From the NCBI RefSeq assembly GCF_001039355.2, contig NW_019775511.1, positions 34,741 to 79,924 of the forward strand: a DNA stretch of 45,184 nucleotides, given 5' to 3'. Below are positions 1 through 9,989 of the stretch, in pieces. A program made the position numbers and the translations under genes. Below the pieces are notes generated by a model. That model had not been told where the DNA came from, did no database searches, and saw only the letters and a program-made list of their open reading frames with translations. Every line of letters starts with the position of its first letter. The first letter of the stretch is position 1. Source of the stretch: Lingula anatina. Taxonomy: Eukaryota > Brachiopoda > Lingulata > Lingulida > Lingulidae.

Positions 1-296
1 GCTATGTTCCATCTCCACATAGGCAATGCTTTAATAAACTAGTAGAGGTGAACGTATCTAAATTGCATACATTTGTACCAGCCCAATATTTTACACACAT
101 GGGAATAAACTATCATGAATGAATTAAAGTTTGCATGTATCGAGCTTACTTTAGTATGTGGCTATGAAGAAAATGTCCCATTGTTTTGTTTGGTTTATTT
201 ACATCTTATATGCTTGGAATGAGGATTGCATAATACACTGCATTAACTGCATTAAAAAATTCCTTCCTGACAATATGGGCGTTTTTTCCCCTCCTA

Positions 297-344
<48 letters not shown>

Positions 345-1090
345 TTTCGGAAGCGTTCGGCTCAACTACATTTGTACCAATTTCCCATCCAATTCATTTA
401 CCGCCTTGAAGCTTCCAATAACATATAATTGATGCCAACACGGTTACGCCTATCATCTGTCATAAATTGTAGTGCTGCAATAAACAAAGTCTTTTAAGTT
501 TACCCCAAGCACTTTTTATCTAATGGAACACTCGTAAAAGTGTCCTGACCTGAGTGACTTGCCACCTAGTCAAATTAAAGCACAGCATGCATTAAAGACT
601 CTGCTAATTAAGAATAACTGTTAATGCATTTTATACAACTGAAGATAGAAACGTTTTTCCACCTAATTTTTGTGATGATGGAATTGTTATAACACATGCA
701 AGTCAATCCTCTTTCTCTCCCCTCCCTCCCTACCTCCCTCTCTCTCTCTCTCTCTCTCTCCCAAACGCACAAACACACACACTCTCTCTCTCAGTGCGTG
801 TTTTTGTGTGTTTTCGATACTTCATTATCAAATAAATGCGGCTATGTTCCATTTCCACATAGGCAATGATTTAATAAACTAGTAGAGGTGAATGAACCTA
901 AATCGCATACCAGCCCATCTTTCACACATATGGGAATAAAGTATCGGCTATAAAAATGTCCCTTTTGTTTTTTGGTTTTATTTTTATCTCATATGCTTGG
1001 AATGAGGATTGCATAATACACTGCATTAAAAAAACATTCCTGACAATATGAACTTTTTTATACGTCCCTGTGTGTGTGTGCGTGTTTGTA

Positions 1091-1137
<47 letters not shown>

Positions 1138-1853
1138 GGAGGCGTCCGCTTGAACTACATTTGTACCAATCTTTTCCATCCAATTCACGTACCGCCTTGA
1201 AGCTTACAATTACATATAATTGATGCCAACCCGGTTACGCCTATCGTCTGCCATAAATTGTAGTGCTGCAATAAACAAAGTCTTTTCAGTTTACCCCAAG
1301 CACTTTTTATCTAATGGAAAACTCGTAAAATGTGTTGTTCTCTGACCTGAATGACTTGCAACCTATGTAATGAGAAGACAGACAAGTTATTTTTTTCGTA
1401 ATTTTCATTGGGTATTGTTGATTAAGCAGCATACATCAAGTTCATTAGCTTCTTGAAATGAATACACAGGTTCGTTACTATCAGTTGCTTATGAAAAAAC
1501 ATGTAGATGTGTTTGATAAAGTAAAATAGTCTCTTTTCTGAGACCTATGGGAAATTACCACTCAACTGCTTCTTCTTTGACAGTATGTTATTGGAAGTCT
1601 CCTTTTCTTGTAACAATTAAGTAACGCGGCGTCTGGACACATTTTGTTTCCTTCTCAAATTTCTTTAGAATTCGTAGAAGGACAACTAAGGTATGCAGCG
1701 GTGACTTAAGTGGGGATTTCGGAGGTCTCTTTGCATTTTAAGACATGTATGAAGATTTCAGAAAGTTTACCGATCTCTTGAAAAATTATATTTCTTGCCG
1801 ATGGTGTCTTATCTAAGTGTGAGTGTGTGTGTGTGTTTGTATGTGTATGTGAG

Positions 1854-1895
<42 letters not shown>

Positions 1896-2640
1896 ATTGA
1901 AGTCACCACACTTACCCATCAAGTTCAGGTACTAGTATGCCTTAAAGCAGACATGCACATCTTATTGGCACCAACCCTGTTATGTAAGTCTGTAACATAA
2001 AAGTTCTTTTAAATCCACCCGAGGCAGGGAATTTTTATCTAATGAAAAGGTAGTAAAATATAGTGTCCTAACCTGTTGTAACTTCTCACCAGAATTAATA
2101 ATATAGTCTTGCCATCGTTGTAACGAGGAGACAAATTGGTGTTTTTCTCGATTTCCATTATTGGTATTATTCATCTATCGGCAGAAATTGCGGTTTATCA
2201 TTTGCTAGATGAATGTCATGGATACGCGGGTTTGTTACATGGTTCTGAGTTTAAAACATCATTACTTTAATTTATCAACTTTATCAACTCTTTATCAACT
2301 CTGTCATAATTTAAAGACCGACAAAATATTACTTTTAAATTAAATTTTTGATTGCCGTATTTTACAATAACGAAAAAGGAGTAAAGCATAACTGCTAAGA
2401 GCAATTTTGGCATGTTTCTATCTTAGTCTTCATTTCTCTCTTGATTTTTTCCATTGTAATAAGCACTGACTGCTTAAAAATAGGGATAATTAAAATTCGG
2501 CAGTTTGATTATGGGTTGCGAACATGATTATTCCGTATGTGTCTTATATCTAATTAACATCCAGACATTTGTCACAAATAGCTTAAGGCAAAATACTGGC
2601 TTGCAAATATAATAAGTACCAAACCGTTTTGTGCTTCAGG
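1..2640. repeat. Array of related repeat units with (GT)n(GA)n cores upstream of GY1
   Basis: Positions 1-565 and 841-1370 are copies of one unit, about 840 bp apart. They start with the same words (gctatgttccat, then aataaactagtagagg), carry a GT tract running into a GA tract (about 296-341 and 1069-1131), and share the tail ending near tttttatctaatgga. A more diverged member lies at about 1815-2075, with its own GT/GA tract and matching landmarks (ccaaccc, tctaatg, gtaaaat). A further CT/CA-rich tract lies at 718-795. The same family recurs before GY2. The spurious open frames in the GT/GA tracts (SLSLSL, THTHTH, RERERE) are not genes. No gene is seen before 2747. Confidence 0.8.
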
Positions 2641-2644
2641 GCGG

Positions 2645-2652
2645 TATAAAAA
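2645..2652 (+). promoter_or_regulatory. TATA box of GY1
   Basis: TATAAAAA lies about 100 bases before the ATG. The sequence after it (tggtccagttttgacagact) is nearly identical to that after the TATA box of GY2. The leader word gacgaca just before the start codon recurs in the diverged GY3. The transcription start is inferred to lie near 2675. Confidence 0.75.
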
Positions 2653-2746
2653 GATTGACTTGGTCCAGTTTTGACAGACTTCGACTTTAATCAAGCTCCA
2701 AGTCACTCTTCAACAGTTAGCAGACGACAGTTCTTTTTCCGCCAAG

Positions 2747-2818
2747 ATGATGAAGCTGATTCTACTCGCTGCTCTCGTGGCCGTGACAGCCGCCAATTAT
2801 TGGGACTCTGGGAGTAAA

Positions 2819-2856
<38 letters not shown>

Positions 2857-3642
2857 CCTCGGTTGTATGGTGTTGTGCTGATGTCCTCGTTTGGTACACA
2901 TAGACAAGTATGTGTGTGTGTGTGTGTGTTAGTTGTGTATGCGTGTGTGTGTGTTAGTGTGTGTGTATGCGAGTATATGTGTGTGGGTGTGTGGGTGTTA
3001 GTATGTGTATGTGTGTATGCGTGTATGTGTGTGTATGCGTGTGTGTATGCGTGTGTGTGTGAGAGAGAGAGAGAGAGTGAGAGAGAGAAAGAGGTTTACT
3101 ACGGTGTCATTGTTTGTTTCGTGATTTAATCTTATTAACATTCAATTCATCTAACAGTGCAATTGGAATTTAAAAAGGGGTTGATCCGGACAGTCTGTTT
3201 TCTTTTAATATATGGCTGTAGAAATTGCCTAGCTAACCTTTGTTTAGAACCAAGTTACTGTTGTGGTTTCATGTTGTTCAGCGCTCGAGAATCGAGACAA
3301 AACAAGCGAAGAAATGATCATTTTATAGAGAAAATGATACGCTCAGCCTTTACTGCACGTCTAATAAGCGGAGTGCCACTGAAGACTGGCAGACTGACAG
3401 GCGACGTTTTCTTCTTTGATATTGATAGTTTTATCCCAATGAAATTGATAAGTTATATGTCTTTTTTATTTTGTTAAAGGACTCACTATGGATATCAACC
3501 CGGCGGATATGGAAATGGCTACAGCAGCTACATGAATTATGACCAAGGGTACGGATATGGAGGCTATGGATACAAAGGTGCTGGATACGGAAAGCCTCAA
3601 TACGGAGGAAAGAAGGGACCATATACCCCATGGCGATATTAG
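2747..3642 (+). CDS. GY1: secreted Gly/Tyr-rich protein (two coding exons, 78 aa)
   Basis: Exon 1 is 2747-2820 and exon 2 is 3480-3642, with a phase-2 intron between them. Exon 1 starts ATGATGAAG after the context gccaag and encodes a signal peptide (MMKLILLAALVAVTAA) followed by NYWDSGSK. The split codon AG|G gives Arg, and exon 2 continues THYGYQPGGYGNGY with many GY dipeptides, a basic GGKKG segment and a final PWRY before TAG at 3640-3642. The first intron begins inside a (GT)17 tract, so the donor is unusual. The acceptor is ttgttaaag. A second intron (3645-4131) starts two bases after the stop. The family resembles Gly/Tyr-rich shell-matrix proteins of molluscs such as shematrins, and extracellular structural function is inferred from composition only. 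A glycine-rich antimicrobial peptide is the main alternative. Confidence 0.82.
2821..3090 (+). repeat. (GT)n-(GTAT)n-(GA)n tract opening GY1 intron 1
   Basis: 2821-2854 is (GT)17, directly abutting exon 1. GT-rich imperfect repeats with tgtatg words follow, and a GA tract runs from about 3060 to 3090. The tract supplies many possible GT donor dinucleotides. Open frames reading VCVCVC here are not taken as genes. Confidence 0.9.
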
Positions 3643-4131
3643 TGGTAAGATTTCGTTTTCATTCACATTTTACAGTTTATTCAGCTTAATACGTGTAAAC
3701 TTCAGCTAACTGCATGTTTCCTAATGGCTAGTTAAAACTAGTCAGAATATAAAAAAGATGATAAACGAGTTTTAATTAACAATCTGTAAATATGACAAAA
3801 CTTGCGATGGTCGTTCCATCGTTAAAACCGAACCGACCTATTCTGTATCATTTATCTGAATTGTGCTCGAGTCAAGGTCCAAATGTGTTCCACCAATCTT
3901 GTAAAAAGCTCCAAGTTGGCAGGTGTCGACACAGTTTCCTTCTTCATAGTCTTGATAGTCTCCGCCAATAAGTACAACAAAGGGTTAAAAACATTGAACT
4001 GTATTGATCTGAAGGAAGAGACTTTAGACAATTGTCTAGTCATTAAGTCATGTATTGGTCCGTTTTTAATAACAACCGTGACCCGTACCGTGTCTAAATG
4101 ACATTTTCAATCATTTTTTTTTATATTCCAG

Positions 4132-4350
4132 AAACTGATGCTGCAGATAACCTTTATTCTACAGTGTGCACAGCCGGATATGACGACATCAACCACGTGA
4201 CCCATACCAAACAGATCCTTGCTCATATCATTCTAAATATCTTTACTGCTTTTGCCCATAAATAGACCGGTGCAATTTGGAAACATATTCTGTATTACAT
4301 GTATGAAATTTTTCAACGCTTATGCAATAAAATATGTGATGAAGATGTCA
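4132..4350 (+). other. GY1 last exon (mostly 3' UTR) with poly(A) signal
   Basis: The exon starts after the acceptor ttatattccag at 4131 and runs to an AATAAA at 4326-4331. It is nearly identical to the last exon of GY2. A core of about 35 bases (tgcacagccggatatgacga and onward, about 4168-4203) is also kept in GY3, although the coding exons differ widely. In the GY1 frame it is untranslated. In the +1 frame it stays open as far as a TAG near 4263. Confidence 0.7.
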
Positions 4351-4394
4351 TTTTGTTTTTAGTCTTTTTAAACCAATATAGATTGTAAATGTCC

Positions 4395-5500
4395 ATGGGA
4401 ATTATAAGCGTTTTTTTTAAAGAGAATCTTTATTTAAAAGGTCACATATACAGGGATCATATTTATAAGCCCATCACAGAAATCCACAGAAATGTGTCAT
4501 CATCGTGTCTGTTGTTTCTTTTGCATATCTCGCGATTAAACATGTATCTGCAACATGGTGCAGCCGTGTTTTAAAGACATGTTGATGCCAATGACAAAAA
4601 AACAGGGGTTTTATAAGGTTTGACAACCACTTTAGGCAACCACTTTCGTCAACAGAACTGTTGTATACTATTTATTTAAAATATGCCAACACATACCATG
4701 ACAGCGTGGGCCCTTTTCTCGTGGCAACGTTCCTCATCAGAAACAGAACCTCCCTTTTTGAAGTACAATTGTAAATGCCAGAGTTTGTTAAATAAGGACT
4801 CTATAAATAACTGTTTTGGCATCAAAGAGACCCACTGAAGGCACTGTATATTAACATATGTAAGACAGGAATGCACAACAGGTTTATTTTTCTTAACTGA
4901 AATATCAAGCTTCTAAGTTTTGCCATGGCCTGGTGAAATACAGAGACACTCGAATGTGTTTTTATTAAAAAATCACCTTAACTGATTTTATTCTGAGTGC
5001 TTGTAAAAGTTAAAAGAAAGTTATATTTTACCGCACGTACAAGCACGTTAAGAGAACGTGTATGAATTAATTATTTAATTACCAGAAGACACCACGACTA
5101 AATGTATTTCTTAGAAAACAAAGCATTATTCATACTGACGCTTAATCAATAATGGCACCAATATCAAGCACGGATCGTTATGGCCTACGTCATGGAAGAC
5201 ACAATGTATGCCTTTGCAATTGTCTATATATACTTTCTTACAAGACTCTCCAAGAAACTCTGATTGTAAAGAAAGTAAACTTTACATGTGGTATTGAAAA
5301 CCAACCAATCACAATAAAACCCCCAAAGTTCCCTCCAAATAACAAGAAAAAAGAATATACTTCTATGCCGTTTTGTATAAGTTTCCTTTGCGTAGGTCTG
5401 CGTTAGCTCTCTGAGTGCTTTTTTAGTTATGTATTTTGATGTAGATTACTGTAGCACAATCATCAGCGTTATACAAAGGAAGCGCCAAGAGCATGCCTGA
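4395..5500. other. Intergenic, no gene seen
   Basis: About 4395-4895 has no counterpart near GY2. About 4895-5500 matches 10110-10740 downstream of GY2 (shared words such as aagcacgttaagagaac and tgccgttttgtataagtttc). Open frames here are short and the pair does not keep a common frame, so I call no gene. Confidence 0.6.
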
Positions 5501-5518
5501 TACTCTTTATAAACACAC

Positions 5519-5768
5519 ATGGTAGTATTTGGTGATAGATTGTGAGTAGTGTGCACGGAAGCAATGTGGGTAATATTTGGTGATAGATTGTGACTATTGT
5601 TCTTGGAATCAATGTGGGTAATATTTGGTGATAGATTGTGACTGTTGTGCTCGGAAGCAATGTGGGTAATATTTGGTGATAGATTGTGACTGGTGTGCTC
5701 GGAAGCATTGTGGGTAGTAATTGGTGATGGATTGTGACTGTTGTGCTCGGAAGCATTGTAGGTAGTAA
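5519..5768. repeat. 48-bp minisatellite, about 5 copies
   Basis: The unit contains tatttggtgatagattgtga and ends in ggaagcaatgtgg. The period is 48 bases, a multiple of three, which explains an open frame with a 16-residue repeat on the minus strand. The array ends at the single N at 5769. The same unit follows GY2 at about 10755-10925. Confidence 0.88.
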
Positions 5769-5845
5769 NGTATCGAGTTTACTTTAGTATGCGGCTGTGA
5801 AGAAAATGTCCCTTTGTTTGTTTGGTTTTATTTTTATCTTCTATT

Positions 5846-7174
5846 TGTGACGAAGCTATTGGCTTGTCTTCGTCATGTTACGCGAGGTAGCAAATACAAC
5901 TCAGATATTATCTTTCTTATTATTTATTGAACTACTGTCCAGTTATTACCCGCGCCGCTTCCTTCATTTCTATTCCTACCTCATGCAATCTCTAGCGGCC
6001 TTCTCCCTGTTTACACTAAGCGCAGTTGTATAAATACCATAAGAGCATGTCAATCAACTAAAGTGACATTAAAAAACACTCCCCGCTCTTATTCGCTGCA
6101 TGCTGTCACTAACTAACGTTACATTATCTCCCGGGGACGATATGCCTGTCCCTAGGCATATTTAAAATTAAAATATACATTAAAATAAATTTTAGACACT
6201 CCATTTTTCTTTTTCCATAAATCCATGCAAAACGAAACTAAGTACATAGATATTTTATAAGAAACTTATTATAAAATAGAAATACGTTGGACATGAAACC
6301 CAAAATATAACTTAAAGGAAGATAGATTTATAAATTTCTATGAAAATACAAATGTTCGTGGATATATTTCGTATTGGCATTTACACCTTCCAATGTGCGG
6401 CCCAAGAGCACAGATATTTTTATTTGTTTTCTCCGCGCGGATGTTTAAATCTGTTACTCTCTTATTATGGCTCTGACACATTTTCATATACGGTTTCTCT
6501 CTGTCGTTTGTCATTTTAGATATTGATGGAGTGCACTACGTGAGACAATAGGGTTGGCCACCCCCAGTCGAATATAAACAGCATTCACCACACAACGTTG
6601 CGACCAGCGCATCGTCGATGACGAAGTTCCTGTTTAACTTCATATTCATCCACACGGTAGCGCTCTCTTCTGATGGCTACAAGAGAAACAATCGTTTTAT
6701 ATCAAACCCAATCCACGACTGAACAAAAACGTACCGAAAAAATAATTAAGGAAGAATCTTCCTTAATGCATATGATCAGTTTCATGTCTTCATCTTTGCA
6801 AAGGCTAAGTACATTGTTCCTGTACCAATAACTGTATAGGTAAATGTCAATAACTAATGATTATAAGACCGATAAACTGAATATTGATATATAATTAATA
6901 CTAAACATATTTAATATTCAACATACAATACTTAATGTGTCATTATAACCACATGCAATAACATGTTAAAATTTAAAGTACTTATCCACTCAAATGAAAA
7001 GTTCCATTTGGTATAGTCCGTTGTATCCTCCATTTTGAAATATAGCACGAAAGTTCAGTTAGCATATAATGTCAAATCCGTCCTTCTAGACAGTGCATAG
7101 CGATTGTCATCTGCCACTCATTGTATATGGATAAACCTCTTATTCGCTGCATGCTGTCACTAACTAACGTTACA
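5846..7174 (-). mobile_element. LTR-type retroelement remnant, non-coding
   Basis: The left part (5846-6123, 278 bp) begins TGTGACG and ends CGTTACA, an LTR-like end pair. The last 38 or so bases of it (tcttattcgctgcatgctgt and onward) recur exactly at 7137-7174, where the sequence returns to the host repeat unit (tatgct.cgaatgagg, compare 990-1010). On the minus strand the motif CCCGGGAGATAA stands just before TGTAACG, a plausible polypurine tract, so the element reads on the minus strand. The right LTR is reduced to its terminal part. The interior (6124-7136) is AT-rich without a recognisable gene. The target duplication is short or blurred (tatt against tatg). Confidence 0.6.
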
Positions 7175-7828
7175 TATGCTACGAATGAGGATTGCATAAT
7201 ATATTGCATTAATTAAAAGATCCTTCCTGACAATATGAGCGTGTGTGTGTATGTGTGTGTGTGTGAGAGAGAAAGAGAGAGAGAGAGAGATTTTGGAGGC
7301 GTCCGGTGCAACTACATTTGTACCAATCTTTTCCATCCAATTCACGTACCACTTTGAAGCTTACAATTACGTATAATTAATGCCAACCCGTTTAAGCCTA
7401 TCGTCTGTCATAAATTGTAGTGCTGCAATAAACTTTTCAGTTTACCTCAAGGACTTTCTATCTAATGAAACACTCGTAAAATATATTGTTCTCTGAGCTG
7501 AATGACTTGCAACCTTTGTGATGAGAAGACAGAGAAGCGATTTTTTTTCGTTATTTTCATTGGGTATTGTTTATTTAGCAGCATTCATCAAGTTCATTAG
7601 CTGCTTGAAAAGAGTGCATTGGTTCGTTACTATCAGTTGGTAATGAAAAAAAAACACGTAGATGTGTTTGATAAAGTTAAGTAGTCTCTTTTCTAAGACC
7701 TATTGAAAATTACCACTCAACTGCTTCTTCTTTGACAGTGTGTTATTGGAAGTCTCCTTTTCTTGTAACAATGAAGTAAGGCGGCGTTATATTTCTCGTC
7801 AATGATTTGGACGGCATGTTTTATCTAA

Positions 7829-7868
<40 letters not shown>

Positions 7869-8580
7869 TTGAAGTCACCGCACTTATCCATCAGGTTCAG
7901 GTACCAGTATGCCTTAAAGCAGACGCACATCTTATTGGCACCAACCATGTAATATAAGTCTATCAGCTGTAACATACAGCGTGTTTTAAATCCACCCAAG
8001 GCAGAGAATTATTACCTAATGAAAAGGTCGTAAAATATAGTGTCCTATCCTGTTGTACTTCTCACCAGAATTAATAATAAGGTTAGACTTACAATCGCTG
8101 TAACGAGGAGACAAAATGGTGTTTTTTTTTTCGATTTTCAGTATTGGTATTATTCATCTATCAGCAGAAATTGCAGTTTATCATTTGCTAGATGCGTATC
8201 AAGGATACGCGAGTTTGTTACATGGTTTTGTGTTTAAAACATCATGATCTGAATTGATAAAAAACGCTTTGTCAACTCTGTCATAATGTAAAGACCGACA
8301 AAATAATCACTTTCAAACCAAATCCTTTGACTGCCGTATCTTACAATAGCTTAAAAAGGAGTAAGGCATAGTTGCTAAGAGCAGTTTTGGCGTGTTTCTA
8401 CCTTAGTCGTCATTTCTTTCCTGGCTGTTTAAAAATCGGGAGATTTAATTTTGGCAGTTTGATGATGCGTTGCCAAAATGATGATTAATTCCTTACGTGT
8501 CTTTTATCAAATTAACCATCCCGACCTTCGTCGCAAATATCTATCGGCAAAATACTGTCTTCTTAAAATACAATAATTAC
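7175..8580. repeat. Repeat units with GT/GA tracts upstream of GY2
   Basis: 7175-7530 resumes the unit seen at 1005-1370. 7530-7800 matches 1390-1640. About 7815-8060 matches the diverged unit at 1815-2075. GT/GA tracts lie at about 7241-7290 and 7829-7868. From about 8060 the match continues into the promoter of GY2. This shows that gene and upstream repeats were duplicated as one block. No gene is seen here. Confidence 0.75.
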
Positions 8581-8603
8581 AAATTCAATGTGTGTCGGGA
8601 CGG

Positions 8604-8610
8604 TATAAAA
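8604..8610 (+). promoter_or_regulatory. TATA box of GY2
   Basis: TATAAAA lies about 100 bases before the ATG, in the same setting as in GY1 (followed by ttggtccagttttgacag). Confidence 0.75.
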
Positions 8611-8704
8611 GGTTGCCTTGGTCCAGTTTTGACAGACTTCGACTTCAGTCAAGCTCCAAGTCACACTTCAACAGTTAGCAGATGACAGCTCTTTTGTCGC
8701 CAAG

Positions 8705-9721
8705 ATGATGAAGCTGATTCTACTCGCTGCTCTCGTGGCTTTGACAGCAGCAGCCACTAGGTGGGACTCTGGGAGTAAAAAGTGAGTTAGTGGGTGTGTG
8801 TATGTGTGTATATTTTTCATGTATTTGTGACTTTTTCAGCCAAGATGATAAAGCTGATTCTACTCGTGGCTTTGGCAGCAGCGGCCGCTTCGTTGGACTG
8901 CGATGTTTCTGCGATTTACTCTTACCAATACTCAAAATTTAATACAAAATTACAAATGAAAAAAAAAAGATCCGGGCAGTCTATTTTCAAATATGTAGCT
9001 GAAGGAATCACCTTACTTTTGTTTATAAGCAATTTTTTTGGGGGGCTTTCATTTTGCTCAGCGCTCGAGAATCGAGACAAGAGATGCCAAGAAATGATTA
9101 TTTTATACAGAAATGATACGCTCAGCCTTTACTCCAAGTCTAATAACCTGAGTGCCACTGAAGACTGTTTGTCTTTCATATTGATAGTTTATCCCAATGA
9201 AATTGAAAAGTTATTTGTCTTTTTTTTTATTTTGTAAAAGGACTCACTATGGATACCAACCAGGCGGATATGGAAATGGCGACAACAGCTATTATGGTAA
9301 AGGGTACGGATATGGTGATCGCAACGGATATCACCTGAACGGATACAACAGCAACGAAGGAGGCTATGGATACAAAGGTGCTGGATACGGAAAGGCTCCA
9401 TACGGAGGAAAGAAGGGATCAATTACCCCGTGGGGGTTTTTGTGGTAAGATTTCAATTTTACTTATTTTACAGTTTGTTCCACGTAAGTTAACTGGAAAT
9501 ATTCAGCCTAATGCATGTTTTCCTAATGGCTAGTTAAGACGAGTCGGAAAATTAAAAAAAAAATGATAATAGGCTTTTTTTCCGTTTTTATACAGTCTGT
9601 TAATATGACATATTGTATAGACAATTTGTCTATCCATTAATTTTTGTATTGGTCCGATTTCACTATCTAGACCCGTGCAGTGCCTTGAGAGTCATCATCA
9701 ATCATTTCTTTATATTCCAGA
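8705..9721 (+). CDS. GY2: secreted Gly/Tyr-rich protein, tandem paralogue of GY1 (about 93 aa)
   Basis: Exon 1 is 8705-8781 (signal peptide MMKLILLAALVALTAAAT, then RWDSGSK), with a normal donor GTGAGT at 8782. Exon 2 starts at 9241 after tttgtaaaag and reads THYGYQPGGYGNG, then a longer GY region than GY1 with an insert around DRNGYHLNGYNSNE, then the shared GYGYKGAGYGK and YGGKKG blocks and PWGFL. The TAG of GY1 is TTG here. If the intron at 9445-9720 is spliced, the stop becomes TGA made from TG (9443-9444) plus A (9721). Without splicing, a TAA at 9446-9448 stops one codon later (94 aa). The role is as for GY1: an extracellular structural protein by composition, not proven. Confidence 0.8.
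8840..8930 (+). pseudogene. Extra signal-peptide exon copy inside GY2 intron 1
   Basis: At 8845 the sequence reads ATGATAAAGCTGATTCTACT, giving MIKLILLVALAAAAAS. This matches the signal-peptide exon of the GY genes together with its leader word gccaag, and it is preceded by a possible acceptor, ctttttcag. It lies 64 bases after the real exon 1. It could be an alternative first exon or a decayed duplicate. The frame stays open to 9237 but shows no GY pattern. Confidence 0.55.
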
Positions 9722-9945
9722 AACTGATGCTGTGGATAACCATTATTCTGCAGTGTGCATAGCCGGATATGACGTCATCAACCACGTGACCCATACCAAA
9801 CAGTTCCTTGCTCATATATCATTCTAAATATCTTTACTGCTTTTGCCCATAAATAGAACGGTGCAATTTGGAAACATATTCTGTATTACATGTATGAAAT
9901 TTTACATCGCTTATGCAATAAAATATAGTGATGAAGTTGTCATTT
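9721..9945 (+). other. GY2 last exon (mostly 3' UTR) with poly(A) signal
   Basis: It starts after tatattccag at 9720 and holds AATAAA at 9917-9922. The first base completes the spliced stop codon. It is closely similar to 4132-4350, with a 2-base insertion near 9817 relative to GY1 that breaks the shared +1 open frame, as expected for untranslated sequence. Confidence 0.7.
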
Positions 9946-9989
9946 TGTTTTTAATCTTTTTTAACCAATAATGGTTGCAAATGTCCATG

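Noticed and set aside
158-1909. Open frames through GT/GA tracts (RERERE, SLSLSL, THTHTH) on both strands
   Set aside because: They are made by dinucleotide repeats and differ between copies of the same unit; there is no other coding sign.
3157-3477. Open frame inside GY1 intron 1
   Set aside because: The homologous part of GY2 intron 1 is open in a different frame, so it is not a conserved protein.
5469-5756. Minus-strand frame with a 16-residue repeat in the minisatellite
   Set aside because: A 48-base period keeps any frame open; there is no signal peptide or splice support.
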